Position numbers and translations under genes: made by a program
Origin: Circinella umbellata
Lineage: Eukaryota; Mucoromycota; Mucoromycetes; Mucorales; Lichtheimiaceae
Direction: 5' to 3'
DNA length: 64,000 nucleotides
NCBI GenBank assembly: GCA_025093555.1
Contig: JAIWNF010000022.1
Coordinates: 372,001 to 436,000, forward strand
Part shown: piece after piece, positions 39,687-52,600 of the stretch
Numbering within the stretch: the stretch's first letter is position 1
Layout of the letters: every line of letters begins with the position of its first letter
Notes under the pieces: model-generated
The model's input: only the letters and a program-made list of their open reading frames with translations
What the model was told of the DNA's origin: nothing
Databases searched by the model: none

Positions 39687-42336
39687 TTAACCAGTCATTG
39701 GACAATCCGAGGTTTTAGTCTCCTCCTTCTGACCAGAAACTGGACAAACTGCAGCTGGATTCAATATATTTTTACCATTGACGGGACAACCTGACGACCC
39801 ATTTTCTTCCTTTTGGCCTGTGACAGGACACACTGCTTTTTCTTTATTGGACATACTTTGGCCAGTAATAGGACATTTGTCCGCTCCATTTGTCGTAGAC
39901 ATAATGCTTGTATGACCAGTAATAGGACATACAGCTTCGACCCCACCATCTGAACGTTGTCCTGTGATAGGACAGATAGCCACAACTTCATCCTCTTTGG
40001 GAGCTTCATAAATAACAACATTCGCTTCTGCCTTTTCATCTTCTTCGTCATATTCTGTGAAATAGAAATCGACAGATCCTTCATTATCCCATTCGATAGC
40101 AGTGACATCTTCCTTTTCTCCTTCTGCCTTTTTATTCTTTGTCTGATACCATTGTTCGAAATCTTTTGTACGACGCCATTGATGATTTAGTCGACGTTCC
40201 AAATCAAGTACTTTGGCTGGATCCATTTCACTACACGCTTTGACGCCCTTGAATATAGCCTATAGGTTTCCCGTAAAGAAAAACCATATGATAAAATTAA
40301 TAAATATACAGTAGCCATTTCTAATATATATCAGAATATTTTTTCTCTGTTTACCTCAATAAGTGTTGGTGGTAATAATTTCCAGTGATCCAAGATTTTT
40401 TTACTCCATTTATTATCAAGTTTTTTTAATTTATTCTTAAGTTCTTCTAATGTTTTTGCATTCTATATAGTGCCAATAGGAATAAAAAAATTAATATATA
40501 TATAGCCAGCATGAATATGCACGCTTTCCGAAATAAAAGTTCATTTGCTCCCTAATATAAATACTTTACCCCAAAAGTTTCTTTAATCTCTGTTTCCCAC
40601 ACACCTAATCGGTCAGGGCCTGGGTATGAATGATAAGCTGCCAATACCAATTGAAGTGCAGTAGCTGTATCAGGTTTCGGGCACATAGACATACGTTTCA
40701 CACCATCCACTGCTTCAGACAAACGAGCATCTGGTACGAAAATATCCGCAAGGCCCATTCGTAACAGTTCTGGAGCACGTAATCGAACCAATTCTGGAGG
40801 TGCCAAAGCAAGATACATCTCTGTACCTGGGGGTAATGATTGCTTAGTATTCGCCAAACGCGGACGGCATAACGATAAAAGTAATAAAGGCGGTACAGGT
40901 GCATAAGACAATTGTAAACCCATATCCAAAAATGTATTTTCATTAATTACTCGAACAAATCCGTGCCAAAGAGCAATATATGATGCATTAGATGGAATCG
41001 CAGCATCAAAAACAGTAACCGTTGTTTTTTGCTGTTGGAATGTGAATAAAATAAAGTTGTAATAAGCATTCGACACTGCGTCTAACGAAGCTAGCAGAGT
41101 ATCTTGCATTTTGTCACTACTTTCAACTTTCTCTGCTGTTTCGGCAAAAGCAAGACCGACACTTGCGGATTTTCCATCCTTGATAGTAGTTTGACCATTA
41201 CTGATATTTGCACTATTAATAGTAAAAGTAGATGTAAATGCAGCAATCGGACGTAAAATACTACTTGTCGCTCGGTTGTTATTTTCAGCTTTTACGAGTT
41301 CATTATTAAGCTCTTTGAGGCGATCGATTGTTAATACATTGCCACTTTTAGGGCCAGAAAATGAAATGGTGGTTGCCCCAGTAACTTTAGATTCTTCAGT
41401 GAATACAAATGTGTTGTCATTATTAGATCTATTCTCTGTTGCATCTTCAGAACCTATAAAATATACGCAATACAAAGTTATGAATGAAGTTTCATATTTC
41501 TGCCTCTTCCTAATATCCCCAACCCCATTATTTGTACCTTTTTTGTTTTGCCACATATGAGCAAACGGACATGCGGGTTGTGACGCTTCCTTTCGATCCT
41601 TTGTCCATGCAAGGTAGTCCACAATATCAATTGATTCAACACACCTAAAAAATAAAATAAACCAACCTGAAGGTCAATATATCTATCTCATTATCTCTTT
41701 ATTTTTGGATATTACATTTCGTTTTTCACACACAAAAAAAAGTACAATATCAAGAGTATCACTTACGCAGAATAGTAAAAAGCCTTTGCTTTTAAATACT
41801 CTTCATCCATTTTAGCCTTATCCCAATTGTTACCATTTTGTTGCTTTTTTACCCAACCGTGAATAACTGAAGGTAAACCAGATAAGAACTTGGTATCATT
41901 TTCAAAATTATATACTTCTAAACGTCGATATGCCTTGATAGCAAGACTTTCTTCTACAGGAACGCTTTTTATCTTTTCATATTTCAGGTATTCATTGAGA
42001 TCAAAAGGCTGTCTGAATCTGTTACCGTAATTCATTTATATACGACACAAGCATAAGTATTAGTATGCTTCTAACATATACGCACATACGCATTCCAAAG
42101 GTCGAGTACTAAACAAAAAAAAACTACCTTGTAAAAAAGAAATGTTTGGCACGTAATAATTGGCGATTCTCTAATTCTGTCTTTGTGAGGCTACTACTGC
42201 CAACGTCAGTATCTTTTGGTAAACCTTGTAAAATATTATCAAGACCTGCTTGAAATACGCCGTCAGACGCCCAAGGATATTCGTTAAAGGAATCAAAAAC
42301 TTGTCTTTGTGAAGGTGTGAATTGTTGATCGACCAT
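39687..42336 (-). CDS. Enoyl-CoA hydratase/HIBCH-fold protein with C-terminal CPxTG repeats
   Basis: Six exons, 42336-42128, 42018-41767, 41644-41538, 41453-40570, 40462-40355 and 40259-39687, join in phase to 710 aa. Residues 1-190 form an N-terminal helical region (YPWASDGVFQAGLDNIL, FRQPFDLNEYLKYEKIK) with a lone CPFAHMW. The centre (about 200-530) looks like the crotonase/3-hydroxyisobutyryl-CoA hydrolase family: GPKSGNVLTIDRLKELN; ALWHGFVRVINENTFLDMG; ELLRMGLADIFVP; and a C-terminal IFKGVKACSEMDPAKVLDLERR block. Catalytic acids cannot be assigned with confidence. After an acidic linker, seven CP[IVM][TNS]G motifs (Cys at 616, 631, 649, 664, 678, 692 and 706) form the tail, and the stop follows the last TG directly. 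Cys-Pro pairs can bind heme or metal, but that is only a suggestion here. Confidence 0.85.
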
Positions 42337-43248
42337 GATTAGTTTTCGCTCAAAAAAAAAAAGAATAAGAAAAAGAAAAAGTGAAATTATAGATCAGTTA
42401 CGATTATAGCAGTTTTTGCCGTTCTATTTTTCATGGGAGATTTATTACTGCACAAAGCATTTGTGATTACCTTAATACATATAACCTTATTCTTAAAAAG
42501 GGAAAGTCTATATGCTTGGTAAGCTAATTACGATTGGCTACCCCAGATTCAGACTGGCTGACAAGGACAGGAATTATAAATCCAAAAAAAGGTACATGTT
42601 GCCCGAGCCACCATTGGAATTAACCCACAACTATTTTTCATATTCAACATAGAAAGATAAAGCTCAAAAGTATTTTAAAAAAATCGTATATAGTTGTTAT
42701 AATCAATATTTCAACGATTACTTGGTGAAGGAAAATTTACTCAATGTTTCTTGTCAATCGCTTGAAGATATTCAACCTGTGTAGTGCTTTGATAGTCCAT
42801 TCATTGTACATCTATACATATAAGTCATTCAATGAAAACAAACATACTTTATCATTAGCAATATAACATTTCTAGAAATATACATTCCCACATACGAGAG
42901 CAGCGTGTTTTATTTCGAGAATGAGAAAAAAAAGTTCGATGGCCTTATTTCAATCTTGAGTATCCATAACAGTAAACAATATAAGTACGTATGTACGTAC
43001 AAGAAAACGATAATCAGCAATGTTGATACGTATGGCACACTGATTAACATTGAGTTATTAATTGCTTTTAAGGCCTTTAATGTTATATGTATAAATGGTG
43101 ATATTTGAACAAAAAAAGAAAATGATAGATTTTGTGGCGTTTTTCTATGCTAAAAGATAGAAAACCAGGTAAGATTTATTACGTAAACGTTTATCTTCAT
43201 GCTTATATAGCAACAGATGCAGTAAAATACCCTACATTCATATTTTTA
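42337..43248. other. Intergenic, promoter side of the ECH-fold gene
   Basis: AT-rich spacer between two minus-strand genes, with a GTACGTATGTACGTAC stretch near 42984. The open frame at 42905-43108 (+) shows no family features and I do not call it. Confidence 0.4.
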
Positions 43249-44602
43249 TTAAAAATCACCAATTTGAATTTTCATAACACCTTCAGCATTTTGTTTAGCT
43301 AATTTAAACGCTTTCAATGTATCCTCCAATGCAAATCTATGTGTAACCAATCCCTTTAATGGGATCTTTTCTTGTTGCACTAACTGGATGGATTTCGGAT
43401 AAGAGTTTGCGTATCGAAAATTGCCCTGAATATTTACTTGTTTTGTAATTATGGCATTTGTTGGCATGATGGTCGATGGTTTACCGAGACCAATCAGCAT
43501 GACTGACCCACCAGGCCTTGTAAGATGAACGGCCATATTCACACATACTTCAACGCCTGTACATTCAAAGGTTACATCTATCTCTTGACTATCAAATGCT
43601 TTTTGAATTTTTTCACTTTGTTGTTGAGCTTCATCCAAAGAAGCAATCTTGGGTAAAAGCATAGTTTGGATATTGGGTAAATATTTGGAAGCGAATTCAA
43701 GTCGTGATGAGTTGATGTCGAGAATTAAAACGCTTTTGGCCCCTTGAGCAAATGCAGCTGCAGCCGTCAAAAGTCCTACAGGACCTGCACCTAGCACAGC
43801 AACAATAGATTCTTGTTTCACAGGTGTCCGATCAACTGCATAAACGGCAACTGATAACGGTTCTATCAAAGCACCATCCTCATAACTCATGGATTCAGGC
43901 ATTCTAGTAAATTCATTAGTTTTTTATATTCGTTATTGCAATGAGGTGTTTGTTATAAATTTTGTTACGTTGATTTAAAGCAGAACAGAACGACAACTTA
44001 CTTATGACACAAATAGGCGGGAAACGAAGCATATCGTCGTAACGACCCATCGTTCGGACCTTGTCTTAACGAACCAAGAAACTTCATTTTGGGGCATAAG
44101 TTGTATTCTCCTCCATCTTGTTTACAATATCGACATTCCTGACATCCACGACCTGGTTCTATGGCAACACGATCGCCTATTTTTAATTCGGTAACACCCG
44201 AACCAAGTTGGGTAACAATACCAGAAGCCTCATGTCCCAAAATCATAGGTGCACTTGGATCTAATCTTAAAGGTCCCATTGTTCCGTCCAAATAGTAGTG
44301 TAAATCGGATCCGCAAATACCTGTTGCACGTATATTGATCAAGACCTCTGTATACACAAGATAATATTCAGTATTAAATCAATATATCAAAGATGCTACT
44401 ATTCGCGTTTGGATTACCTCCATTTCCCGGAGTTTCTATAGGTCGCTCTTCCTATAACATTAAAAAAATCACACCCAGAAATTCTTTAATTGATGTTCAA
44501 TATAAAGTTTACGGCAATTATGACTCAAAATAATAAGTACTGTACCATACGGAGATCATGGGCTTGATAAAGCACCGCTGCGGTATTAGTTCGATAAACC
44601 AT
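43249..44602 (-). CDS. Zinc-dependent polyol dehydrogenase (sorbitol/xylitol/L-arabinitol type)
   Basis: Medium-chain dehydrogenase that oxidises sugar alcohols to ketoses with NAD(P)+. Exons 44602-44546, 44451-44418, 44347-44002 and 43903-43249 give 363 aa, the normal length. Catalytic zinc ligands lie in ATGICGSDLHYY and GHEASG. The structural-zinc loop GCQECRYCKQDGGEYNLC carries four Cys. The Rossmann motif is GAGPVG, and the next strand ends LILDIN, with Asp favouring NAD+. The tiny second exon (34 nt) restores EERPIETPGNGEVLI. It is divergent from a KduD-like SDR with about 370 bp shared upstream DNA. The exact polyol cannot be told from motifs. Confidence 0.93.
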
Positions 44603-44971
44603 TTGAATAAAGACTAGAAAAGTTTAGAAAGAAAAAGAAAGAAAGAAAGTATAAAAAAAGATGCAATTGATGTAGGATAAAGGCTTTCACATTAATATTT
44701 ATGTATGGGAAAAAAAAGCAAAAAAAGGTTATTTTTTTCCACACACGGAATATTTTATCGGAATATCCGACAACGGGCTTTACCACATTAAATAAAAAGC
44801 TCAACATTTTTGCTTAAAGTTGAGTCTTCACCCGTAAAAAAGGTGCTTAAAAAAAGGTTTAGTTGGTTACGCAGAAAATTATATTTTTCCATATTTATTA
44901 TCTAGTAATTTTCCTTTTTTTTATCTTTCTTCTTTATTCTTTTAATTCTTGGTTTCAAACAGCAAACAACA
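44603..44971. promoter_or_regulatory. Shared divergent promoter region
   Basis: About 370 bp between the starts of the polyol dehydrogenase (-) and the SDR (+), so both promoters must lie here or overlap the genes. It has purine-rich and T-rich tracts on the two sides. No specific operator is recognised. Confidence 0.5.
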
Positions 44972-46187
44972 ATGTCTGATTTATTTTCACTTACCGGTAA
45001 AATGGCTGCAGTATCTGGCTGTACACGTGGTATTGGTCGCAGTATGGCCCTTGGACTAGCTGATGCTGGTGCAGGTATGTAATAACATATTATTCTTTAT
45101 TTATAAATCAAATTAAATTAAAAAGAAGGTACTGACTGTGGTGACTATCGTAAATTGATAGATATTTGTTTACTTCAACGAAATATCGAGGACTTTAAAG
45201 TTCGTGACGAAATCCGAGCATTAGGCCGTAAAGCAGAAATTGTATATCTTGATGTTTCCAAGCAAGAAAGTGTTCGTGATGTTGTGGATCGAATTTTAGC
45301 CGTATTCCCACGTTTGGATATTTTGGTTAATAATGCGGGGATCCAGCGGCGATATGAGTGAGTTTATTTTTACATAATATGAGAATTGTGCATAAATGTG
45401 AATTATATAGTATAATGGAAGAACATTTTACTGATTAGTAATAACATAATAGTGCTGTCGATTTTCCAGAGAATGAATGGGATGATGTTATTCAAGCTAA
45501 TCTTAAGTCCGTATTTTCGATAAGTCAAGCTGCTGCAAAACATATGATCACTCAAGGATCCGGTAAAATTATTAATACTGCAAGCTTAATGAGTTTCCAG
45601 GTATACATTGTCATCTTTATCTCGTTCAAATATTACTCTCTTATTGTAAACACTCCACATTAATATAAACACATACATATTTCTAGGGTGGAATTCGTGT
45701 TCCAGCATATGCAGCAGCCAAAGGTGGTGTTGCTATTGTAACCAAAGCTCTAGCCAACGAATGGGCAAAACATTCGATCAATGTAAACGCTATTGCTCCA
45801 GGTAAATATTTATTACGCATCAGATCAAAACTGCTTCCTGGAATCTACTTTGAAAATATGTAGTAGTTATTAACTATATATATAATGTACTTTTTATAGG
45901 ATATGTTAATACAGAACTAACACAGGCATTGGTCAATGATCCTGTACGAAGCAAAGAGATTCTTGGACGCATTCCTGCTGGACGTTGGGCTTCACCAGAT
46001 GATTTTAGAGGACCTGTTGTTTATCTTGCAAGCCCGGCTAGTGATTATGTCCATGGAGAAATCATGGCTGTTGACGGTGGATGGTTGGGTAAGTTTACAA
46101 TAATTCAAACTATTTCTCTTACAATCATTCATATCATTATATATTCTGACACTATTTACATATTACAATATTTGTATAGCTCGATAA
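44972..46187 (+). CDS. Short-chain dehydrogenase, 2-deoxy-D-gluconate 3-dehydrogenase (KduD)-like
   Basis: Classical SDR. Exons 44972-45074, 45162-45357, 45453-45600, 45687-45801, 45900-46088 and 46180-46187 give 252 aa. The cofactor motif is GCTRGIG. LVNNAGIQRR, NTASLMSFQ and the catalytic pair Tyr157/Lys161 (YAAAKGG) follow. The C-terminus GRIPAGRWASPDDFRGPVVYLAS...GGWLAR is the KduD/gluconate 5-dehydrogenase signature. The final exon codes only the last residues and stop. KduD acts on keto-deoxy sugar acids in bacteria; the fungal substrate is not certain. Its head-to-head place beside a polyol dehydrogenase suggests a shared sugar or sugar-acid pathway. Confidence 0.92.
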
Positions 46188-46448
46188 ACAAACAAAAATC
46201 CTTATCCTTTTTTTTCTTACAATTAATAATTAATAATAAATAACCAGATCAGAAAACTGTTTTAAATACAAAAAAAAATAATTAATATTTCAGGTTTTAT
46301 TTCTTATATGCTGTACAAATATATTTTTCATTTTTTCAAATCAAAGAGAGATTAAATAATTGGGAGATATGGTGGGAAATCTACAATAGACCAAAGAGCA
46401 ATAAACAGGAAGAGACAGAGGTATGAATTATTTACGGAAAGAGGGAGT

Positions 46449-48249
46449 TTACAACTTGGCAACACCAACAGAGTCCATATATTCAGCACGGTTGGCCTTT
46501 TGGGAAGCAGCGAGAGCAAAGTCTTCCTTGGTAATAGCACGTGCTTCAACAGCGGGGTTGTATGCGGTCTTAGGAGCAGATTGCTTCTTGTTGGCTTTCT
46601 TGTAAATGGTGATAACAACGGCACCACCAAGACCAACGTTGTGTTGAAGGGCGTAGTTTGCATTAGGAACTTGACGTTCACCAGTCCAGCCACGCAACTG
46701 CCATACGAGTTCTATTAAAAAGAGAAAAAAGAAGTACGATTAGACAAATGATATCGTTCTTTAACTTTAAAAGTACTAATTTTATCCATTGGAAACGTTT
46801 ATTCCTTTCAAGTTTATCCTTCACTTTCTCCTATTGCTCTAATATTTGATAGTCAACTTACCAGTACATTGAGCCAAACCAGTGGCACCAAGAGGATGAC
46901 CCTTGGAAATCAAACCACCAGAGGGGTTTACAACGTACTTGCCACCATATGTGTTGTCACCCGAGTCAATCAACTTGTGAGCTTGGCCTTCGGGAACCAA
47001 ACCAAGAGCATCATAGGTAACGAGCTATAAAAGATTAAAGTTTCAAATCCGCCAAAGTTTAGTATAACTTCCTTTTTCTTTTATGTACAACAGCAAAGTT
47101 TTTGATAATACTATATTTACCTCATTAGCAGAGAAACAGTCGTGTAATTCAACAATTTGAACATCTTCAGCAGAAATACCAGCCTTGAAGTAAGCTTCTT
47201 GAGAAGCTTTGCGAGTCATGTCAGCACCAGCCCATTCGATATTTTCCTTGCCCAACATCTTGGGAGAATCAGTGGCCATAGATTGAGCACAAATTTCGAC
47301 AGCTTGGTCCATCAAACCGTGTTTCAAGACAAATTCCTCGGAGGCAACAATAGCACAACCAGCACCATCAGAGGTAGGACAACATTGTAATTTGGTCAAA
47401 GGACCATAGACCTTGGGAGAGTTTTGAATTTGTTCAAGAGTATAGATATCACGGAACTGAGAATATGGGTTCTTAGCGCTGTGGCGATGGTTCTTTTCGG
47501 CAATTTGAGCCAAGTGCTTTTCAGTGGCACCATAACGTTCCATATAACCAATACCAGCTTGACCAAAGATCTGGGGTGCGTTACCGGTGTTCTTGTCCCA
47601 GCTACGCTCATCAGTGATGACGGCTTGGACGTGATCTATAATAATAATAATAATAAATAATTAAGTAAATTACTATCAGTATTAAACGGATGAGTTGAAA
47701 ACAAAAGGGAGCAAATCCTAACAAGGGGAAGAAATAATGATATATTACCAAGAGGATAAGTGCGGTCAGGGAAAGCCTCTGTGATAAAACCACGCTTCAT
47801 ACGTTCGAAACCAAGAGCAAGAGCACATTCAGCGTTACCGGCAGCAATAGCGGCGCGAGCTTGGTAGAGGGCAGTAGAACCCGTAGAACAGTTGTTATTA
47901 ACGTTGATGATAGGAATTTGAGTCATACCAAGTTGGTAAAGAACGCGTTGGCCAGAGGTACTGTCACCAAATACATAACCACAAGCAGCAAAATCAACTT
48001 TATCATAAGAAAGACCAGCATCGTTCAAAGCCTTGACAGCAGCTTCCAAGGCGAATTCTGATTAGAAGTAATAATAAAGAGTCAAATCAGTTATTATTTT
48101 GTTGTCATGGTAAATTAAATGATACTTTTTTTGTTGAATCGATTAGTAAAAGAAACAGCGAATTTACCAGGATAGTCAACAAGACCACGAGGCTTGATGA
48201 ACTTGGACATTCCAACGCCAACAACATAAACTTTACGTCCTTGAACCAT
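46449..48249 (-). CDS. Peroxisomal SCP-x-type thiolase
   Basis: Thiolase of the sterol carrier protein x group, which cleaves 3-ketoacyl-CoA in peroxisomal beta-oxidation. Exons 48249-48168, 48057-47749, 47635-47121, 47024-46862 and 46711-46449 give 443 aa. The acyl-accepting Cys84 lies in [25 protein letters not shown] and [19 protein letters not shown] are the other catalytic blocks. The protein ends VAKL; AKL is a peroxisomal PTS1 signal. No separate SCP2 lipid-binding domain follows, unlike animal SCPx. Codon use is biased toward C/G-ending codons compared with its neighbours, suggesting high expression. Confidence 0.94.
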
Positions 48250-49646
48250 TTTTTAATAAGATATCTTAATGTAGAAAAGAATAAGAATAAATTGAAAAGA
48301 AGAAAAAAAAATAATGCGGGGAAATTGGACTCCTTTATAAATTGACAGGTTCACAAAAGGATAAAAGAAATATCACCCCGCTTGAAGATTATGAAATATA
48401 AATTACACACACCGCCTTGATCTATTTAACCGAAGATTATAAGTGTGTGAGAAACCTAAAACAAGTTTTCGAGCCCATTGTCTTCTTTAACCCACATTTA
48501 TTAACCGAAACTAAAATGGAATGACCAACTTATATTTATCACATGATACCTCAATTAACTTTATGCTAACAACTTTGTCATGTCTCTTTAAATCGTTTAT
48601 GCTATGGCCGTTAATTCTCTTCAATCGTAATATGTTATATATTTTCCATCAATTCTTTTATATATAATTATTTATCATTATTTTTCTTTTCAAAATATAT
48701 ACGTAGCACATGCGCTCGCATTCCACACCATCAATAGCTAGTAACAATATTATTACTATCTTTATTATATTTAACTCAAAAGCTCCATTGGTTTTTTGCG
48801 CAAAACAACTGTATTTGTTTTTTAGGTTCATATAAAAAGTTTCAATCTTTTGCAATAAAATGTAGTCCGTCAAGACATCACATAACGTTGTTTTTTCTAT
48901 AATTGGATATCAAATTTTTCGGCCTGATTCTTAGTTTTGATCTGTGGCCGCCTAACAAAACTCTACCATGAGGTACATTTACCCCCCTCCATCAAACTCC
49001 TTTTATGATCAGTACATGATGTTTCTTTTTGGCCTTTTATGCAGGACATATTTGTATTTTTGTGCATTGGTGGCCCTTTTTTTTTTTGGCTCTCATTCTC
49101 GAAACTCTTTTGAGTATATAAACCATGTTTTTCTTGAAGATAATTCTAACGATGATATCAGCCCCTATGACTATGGCGTTTCTGTGAGCGGGGTATGTAT
49201 CAGCGTAAAAAAATAGGAGACTATTATAATAAGATGACCTTTTGATAGCTTTTCTTTTCTTTTGTTGTGGTTAGACTCTTATTGTTATACTGTATATGAT
49301 TACGTTATGTCGCACAAGCTTACAAGTATTTATATTTTACAATAATAGAACGAGATAAATAAGTATTAAAAATTAAATAAATAAAAGTTATATATTTTTT
49401 TATACAAGTTCAAAATTTGCTTCGTGTCATTTGTTTTCCTTTGATTGCTGGTTGATTGTAGTGGAATATATATTAACGTGAATGATGAGGATAGTTAGGG
49501 AAAAAAGGAAAATAATATAAATATAAATAATAATTATAAAAGGTTGGAATGGTGAGTCGTTACTATTATCAAATATTAAAATGAAGTTATAGTAGGAGTG
49601 CGTAATAAGTTATGAATGATATAAAAGTTAAATAAATCGCTTTTTT
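48250..49646. other. Intergenic, AT-rich
   Basis: About 1.4 kb between two minus-strand genes. A plus-strand frame at 48968-49216 has a hydrophobic N-terminal half but no support; I see no other gene. Confidence 0.4.
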
Positions 49647-52600
49647 TCAGAAATGCGTTGTTGAAGATCCTTTGGTATGATTATAATGGAGATTATTATT
49701 TGTAGTCGTATTGCTTATATTATTACCACTACCACCGATGATAGATGTCATTTTCCTTGCATTTAATTTTCGTTTCCAACTATTTCGTCCATGTCGACGT
49801 TGCTGATTCCCTATAGCTGGAGTCGAAGCATATGCAAAAGCAGCAGGTGGGCGGTTCAAACTTTGATTATTACTCAAGTCTTGGAGAAAAGAACGTCTTG
49901 ATGCGCTAACTCCACTTTCGCTCCGTATCCATCGAAATATGGGTCCCTTATTGCGAGAAGAACGTGCTTGTCGACGGTGGTGATGATGTCCACCTTGATC
50001 TGTAGCCACAGATCGGTATCGACGTAATGATATATTTGATATGGAATCTTGATGTGATTCATCCACCTATTAGTTAATTTCATAAAAGGAATCAATGTTC
50101 ATAGCAAAGATATATGTAGAAGCATAAAATTCTTTCTCTCTCTTTTATCTTCATACACACATATATATTTTACTTTTTTTGACAAAAAAACGCCTTTCAA
50201 ACTACTTTGATATATATACATACCTCACTGACATTGAAGGAGTTTACATCTGAGGTATAATCCCCTCCTGTATATTGTGATCCCGAATCCCGACAGTCAT
50301 CATCTTCATAGTCATCTACGTATTCTTCTTCATCATCATCATCATTATCATCTGGCTTATTTCTTCTTGGTAAGTGGTGATGATGATAAGACGTTTTACT
50401 ATATTTTCTACTTATATTGGTGCTAGACTTTTTACTCAAATTCGATAATCTGCTGAACATACGATCCATTAATGCACTCTTTTTAAAAGGCTGTATACTC
50501 AGCGTTGAAAAGGAGCGTTCCATCCTCCCTGAAAAGAAATTAGTACTATTAGTTGATGGTGCAGATGCAGGTGATGACGTCCGTCTTTTTGAAAAATTAT
50601 TACTGTTAGTGTTGCGGTTGTGATGATAATGCGCCTTATGAGATGTGCTACCGTCGCTGGTTAAGCTTGGTTGTGGGTCAGCTGTAGTTGTTGTTGTGGA
50701 TGTAGGATGAGTATACTCTGATTTTACGTCTACAAATGGTGAACATGATTGTGATATGGAATGAATATCAGTTGTACTGTGAGGTAATGTTCGCCTAGGC
50801 GATGGTGAGTGGCTGGATGATTCTACTGTATCACTGGTAGCAATTGTAGTAATGGTATCGGCTCCCATTACTGCTGGCGTAGTAGCAGCGGCTATTGATC
50901 CAACAGCTGTTAAAGCTGCCGTACTATTGATAGAACTAATCGTTGACTGGATATCAAAATCATGGGATGATATGGATTGTAATTGCTGCTGTTGTTGTTC
51001 ACTAATTCTTTTAGATGGTGACATGATAGAAAAGCTGGATGTGGATGACCGCATGAATGGCATGGATTTTCGTTTACGAAGATCTACTGAACTATTTTCT
51101 CGTTCACGTAAATACCATGTTGCTCTAGATGATAAATAGTCTTGTGTACATACAGCATGTAACTTATGATCCACTGCCATGCGTAACGCATTCTGATGAT
51201 TACTCTTAATTTGCATAGACATCTTACCAATCATATTGGTAGGTGTATTTGGTGTTGCTGTCACGAGTGGTGCTGATGCTAACATGTCTAATGATCCGGG
51301 TCGTTTTCTAGTGATATCAGAGTTTGTTCTGGATTTTAATAATTCATTACGTCGAGCTGCTGGATAATCAGCAGAATAACGTTTTTGTAAGCGAGTGGCA
51401 GGTGGAGGCGGTGATGAAGAAGTAGAAGAGACATCTTTTGTTGCTGTTGGTTCGGTACTTCCATAATTATTTATATTTCTACTAGAATTATTACTGTTAT
51501 GAATATTATTCGAAATGATATCGTCGAGCTGAACAAAGGTAGAGATGGATCGTTTTAATTTGAGTGGCAGAGGGGATCCATTATTGTTACTAATGTTATC
51601 ATTGCCGCCGCTAGTAGACCTACTGTTGTCAACATTATTATTTCCAAAAGCGGGTGAAGAAGAAAGCTTCATATCCAAAATGTTTGTAAATGACCGTGAT
51701 AAGCGCACATTTGATTGTCGTTGTTTCTGCTGCTGTGATTGTGATCGCTTGCTGCGTGTGGCGGCAATACCCGAAAGGGAAGGTACGATCAGTTCATCCC
51801 TGGTTTCGTCATTTTTGGCAATGTCGATCGCTTGATCTAGATGCTTTAACCATAATTGTTTTTCTTGGTTACATGTTGCACTAAATGCAAATGTATGTTT
51901 TTTGCATCGTACAACAAATGAATGTTCTATTTGCCCTATTTTTTTTTACATAAAAAATAAGAAAGCATTTACTATCAGTATATTTTCTTCTTTTTTTTTG
52001 GATCTTTATATTTATATATAAATCGTTGTTGAGCCTATTTTAAATAAATAAGAATATCGAGGATACACAAAGTTGGGAGGAGGTGTTGTTGGTGGATTGA
52101 TGAGAGGTGATGATGATAAGAAAAGTAAAAGAAAATTAAAGGGAGAACAAAAGAAGGTGGAGGTGGGAGGGCAAGAAAATAGAACATTATTGCACATTGA
52201 CGTACATAGAAAAACGTAAATACAAACGTAAATACAAACGTATAGTAATTACCTTCAAGATCACACAAATCTTCCAGTTCTGCAAAACGTAAAGGAAACC
52301 AATGTTTTGGTTCATATGTAGTTACTTTCTTAGGCCGGACCAAGATTAAATAAGTAGGAAATACAAAACAGCCGATATAACGCGGCTTGGCCACACTTTG
52401 GCCTAAAGCGGTATAAGTAACTTCAATGGCCCCTGATATTAAGATATTGCCAAGTTTTGCTACATGACGCTTATTAATACGCCAATCTCCATCGAATCGT
52501 TGAACAAACCTTTCGGTTCGCTTACTGATATCCTTGACATGCTTTAATCTATCAATTTCAGCGACCGTCTCATGAATTAAATTCATAGCATTGGTTAACG

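Noticed and set aside
42905..43108. 67-codon open frame
   Set aside because: AT-rich spacer with no protein character beyond Lys/Ile/Asn bias.
48968..49216. Possible small membrane protein on the plus strand
   Set aside because: 82 codons, hydrophobic because of T-rich DNA, with no motif, intron or homologue recognised.
50852..51139. Plus-strand open frame opposite the RhoGEF
   Set aside because: Lies antisense to the long Ser-rich exon, which has in-phase exons and a DH-PH core; the antisense frame has no motif.
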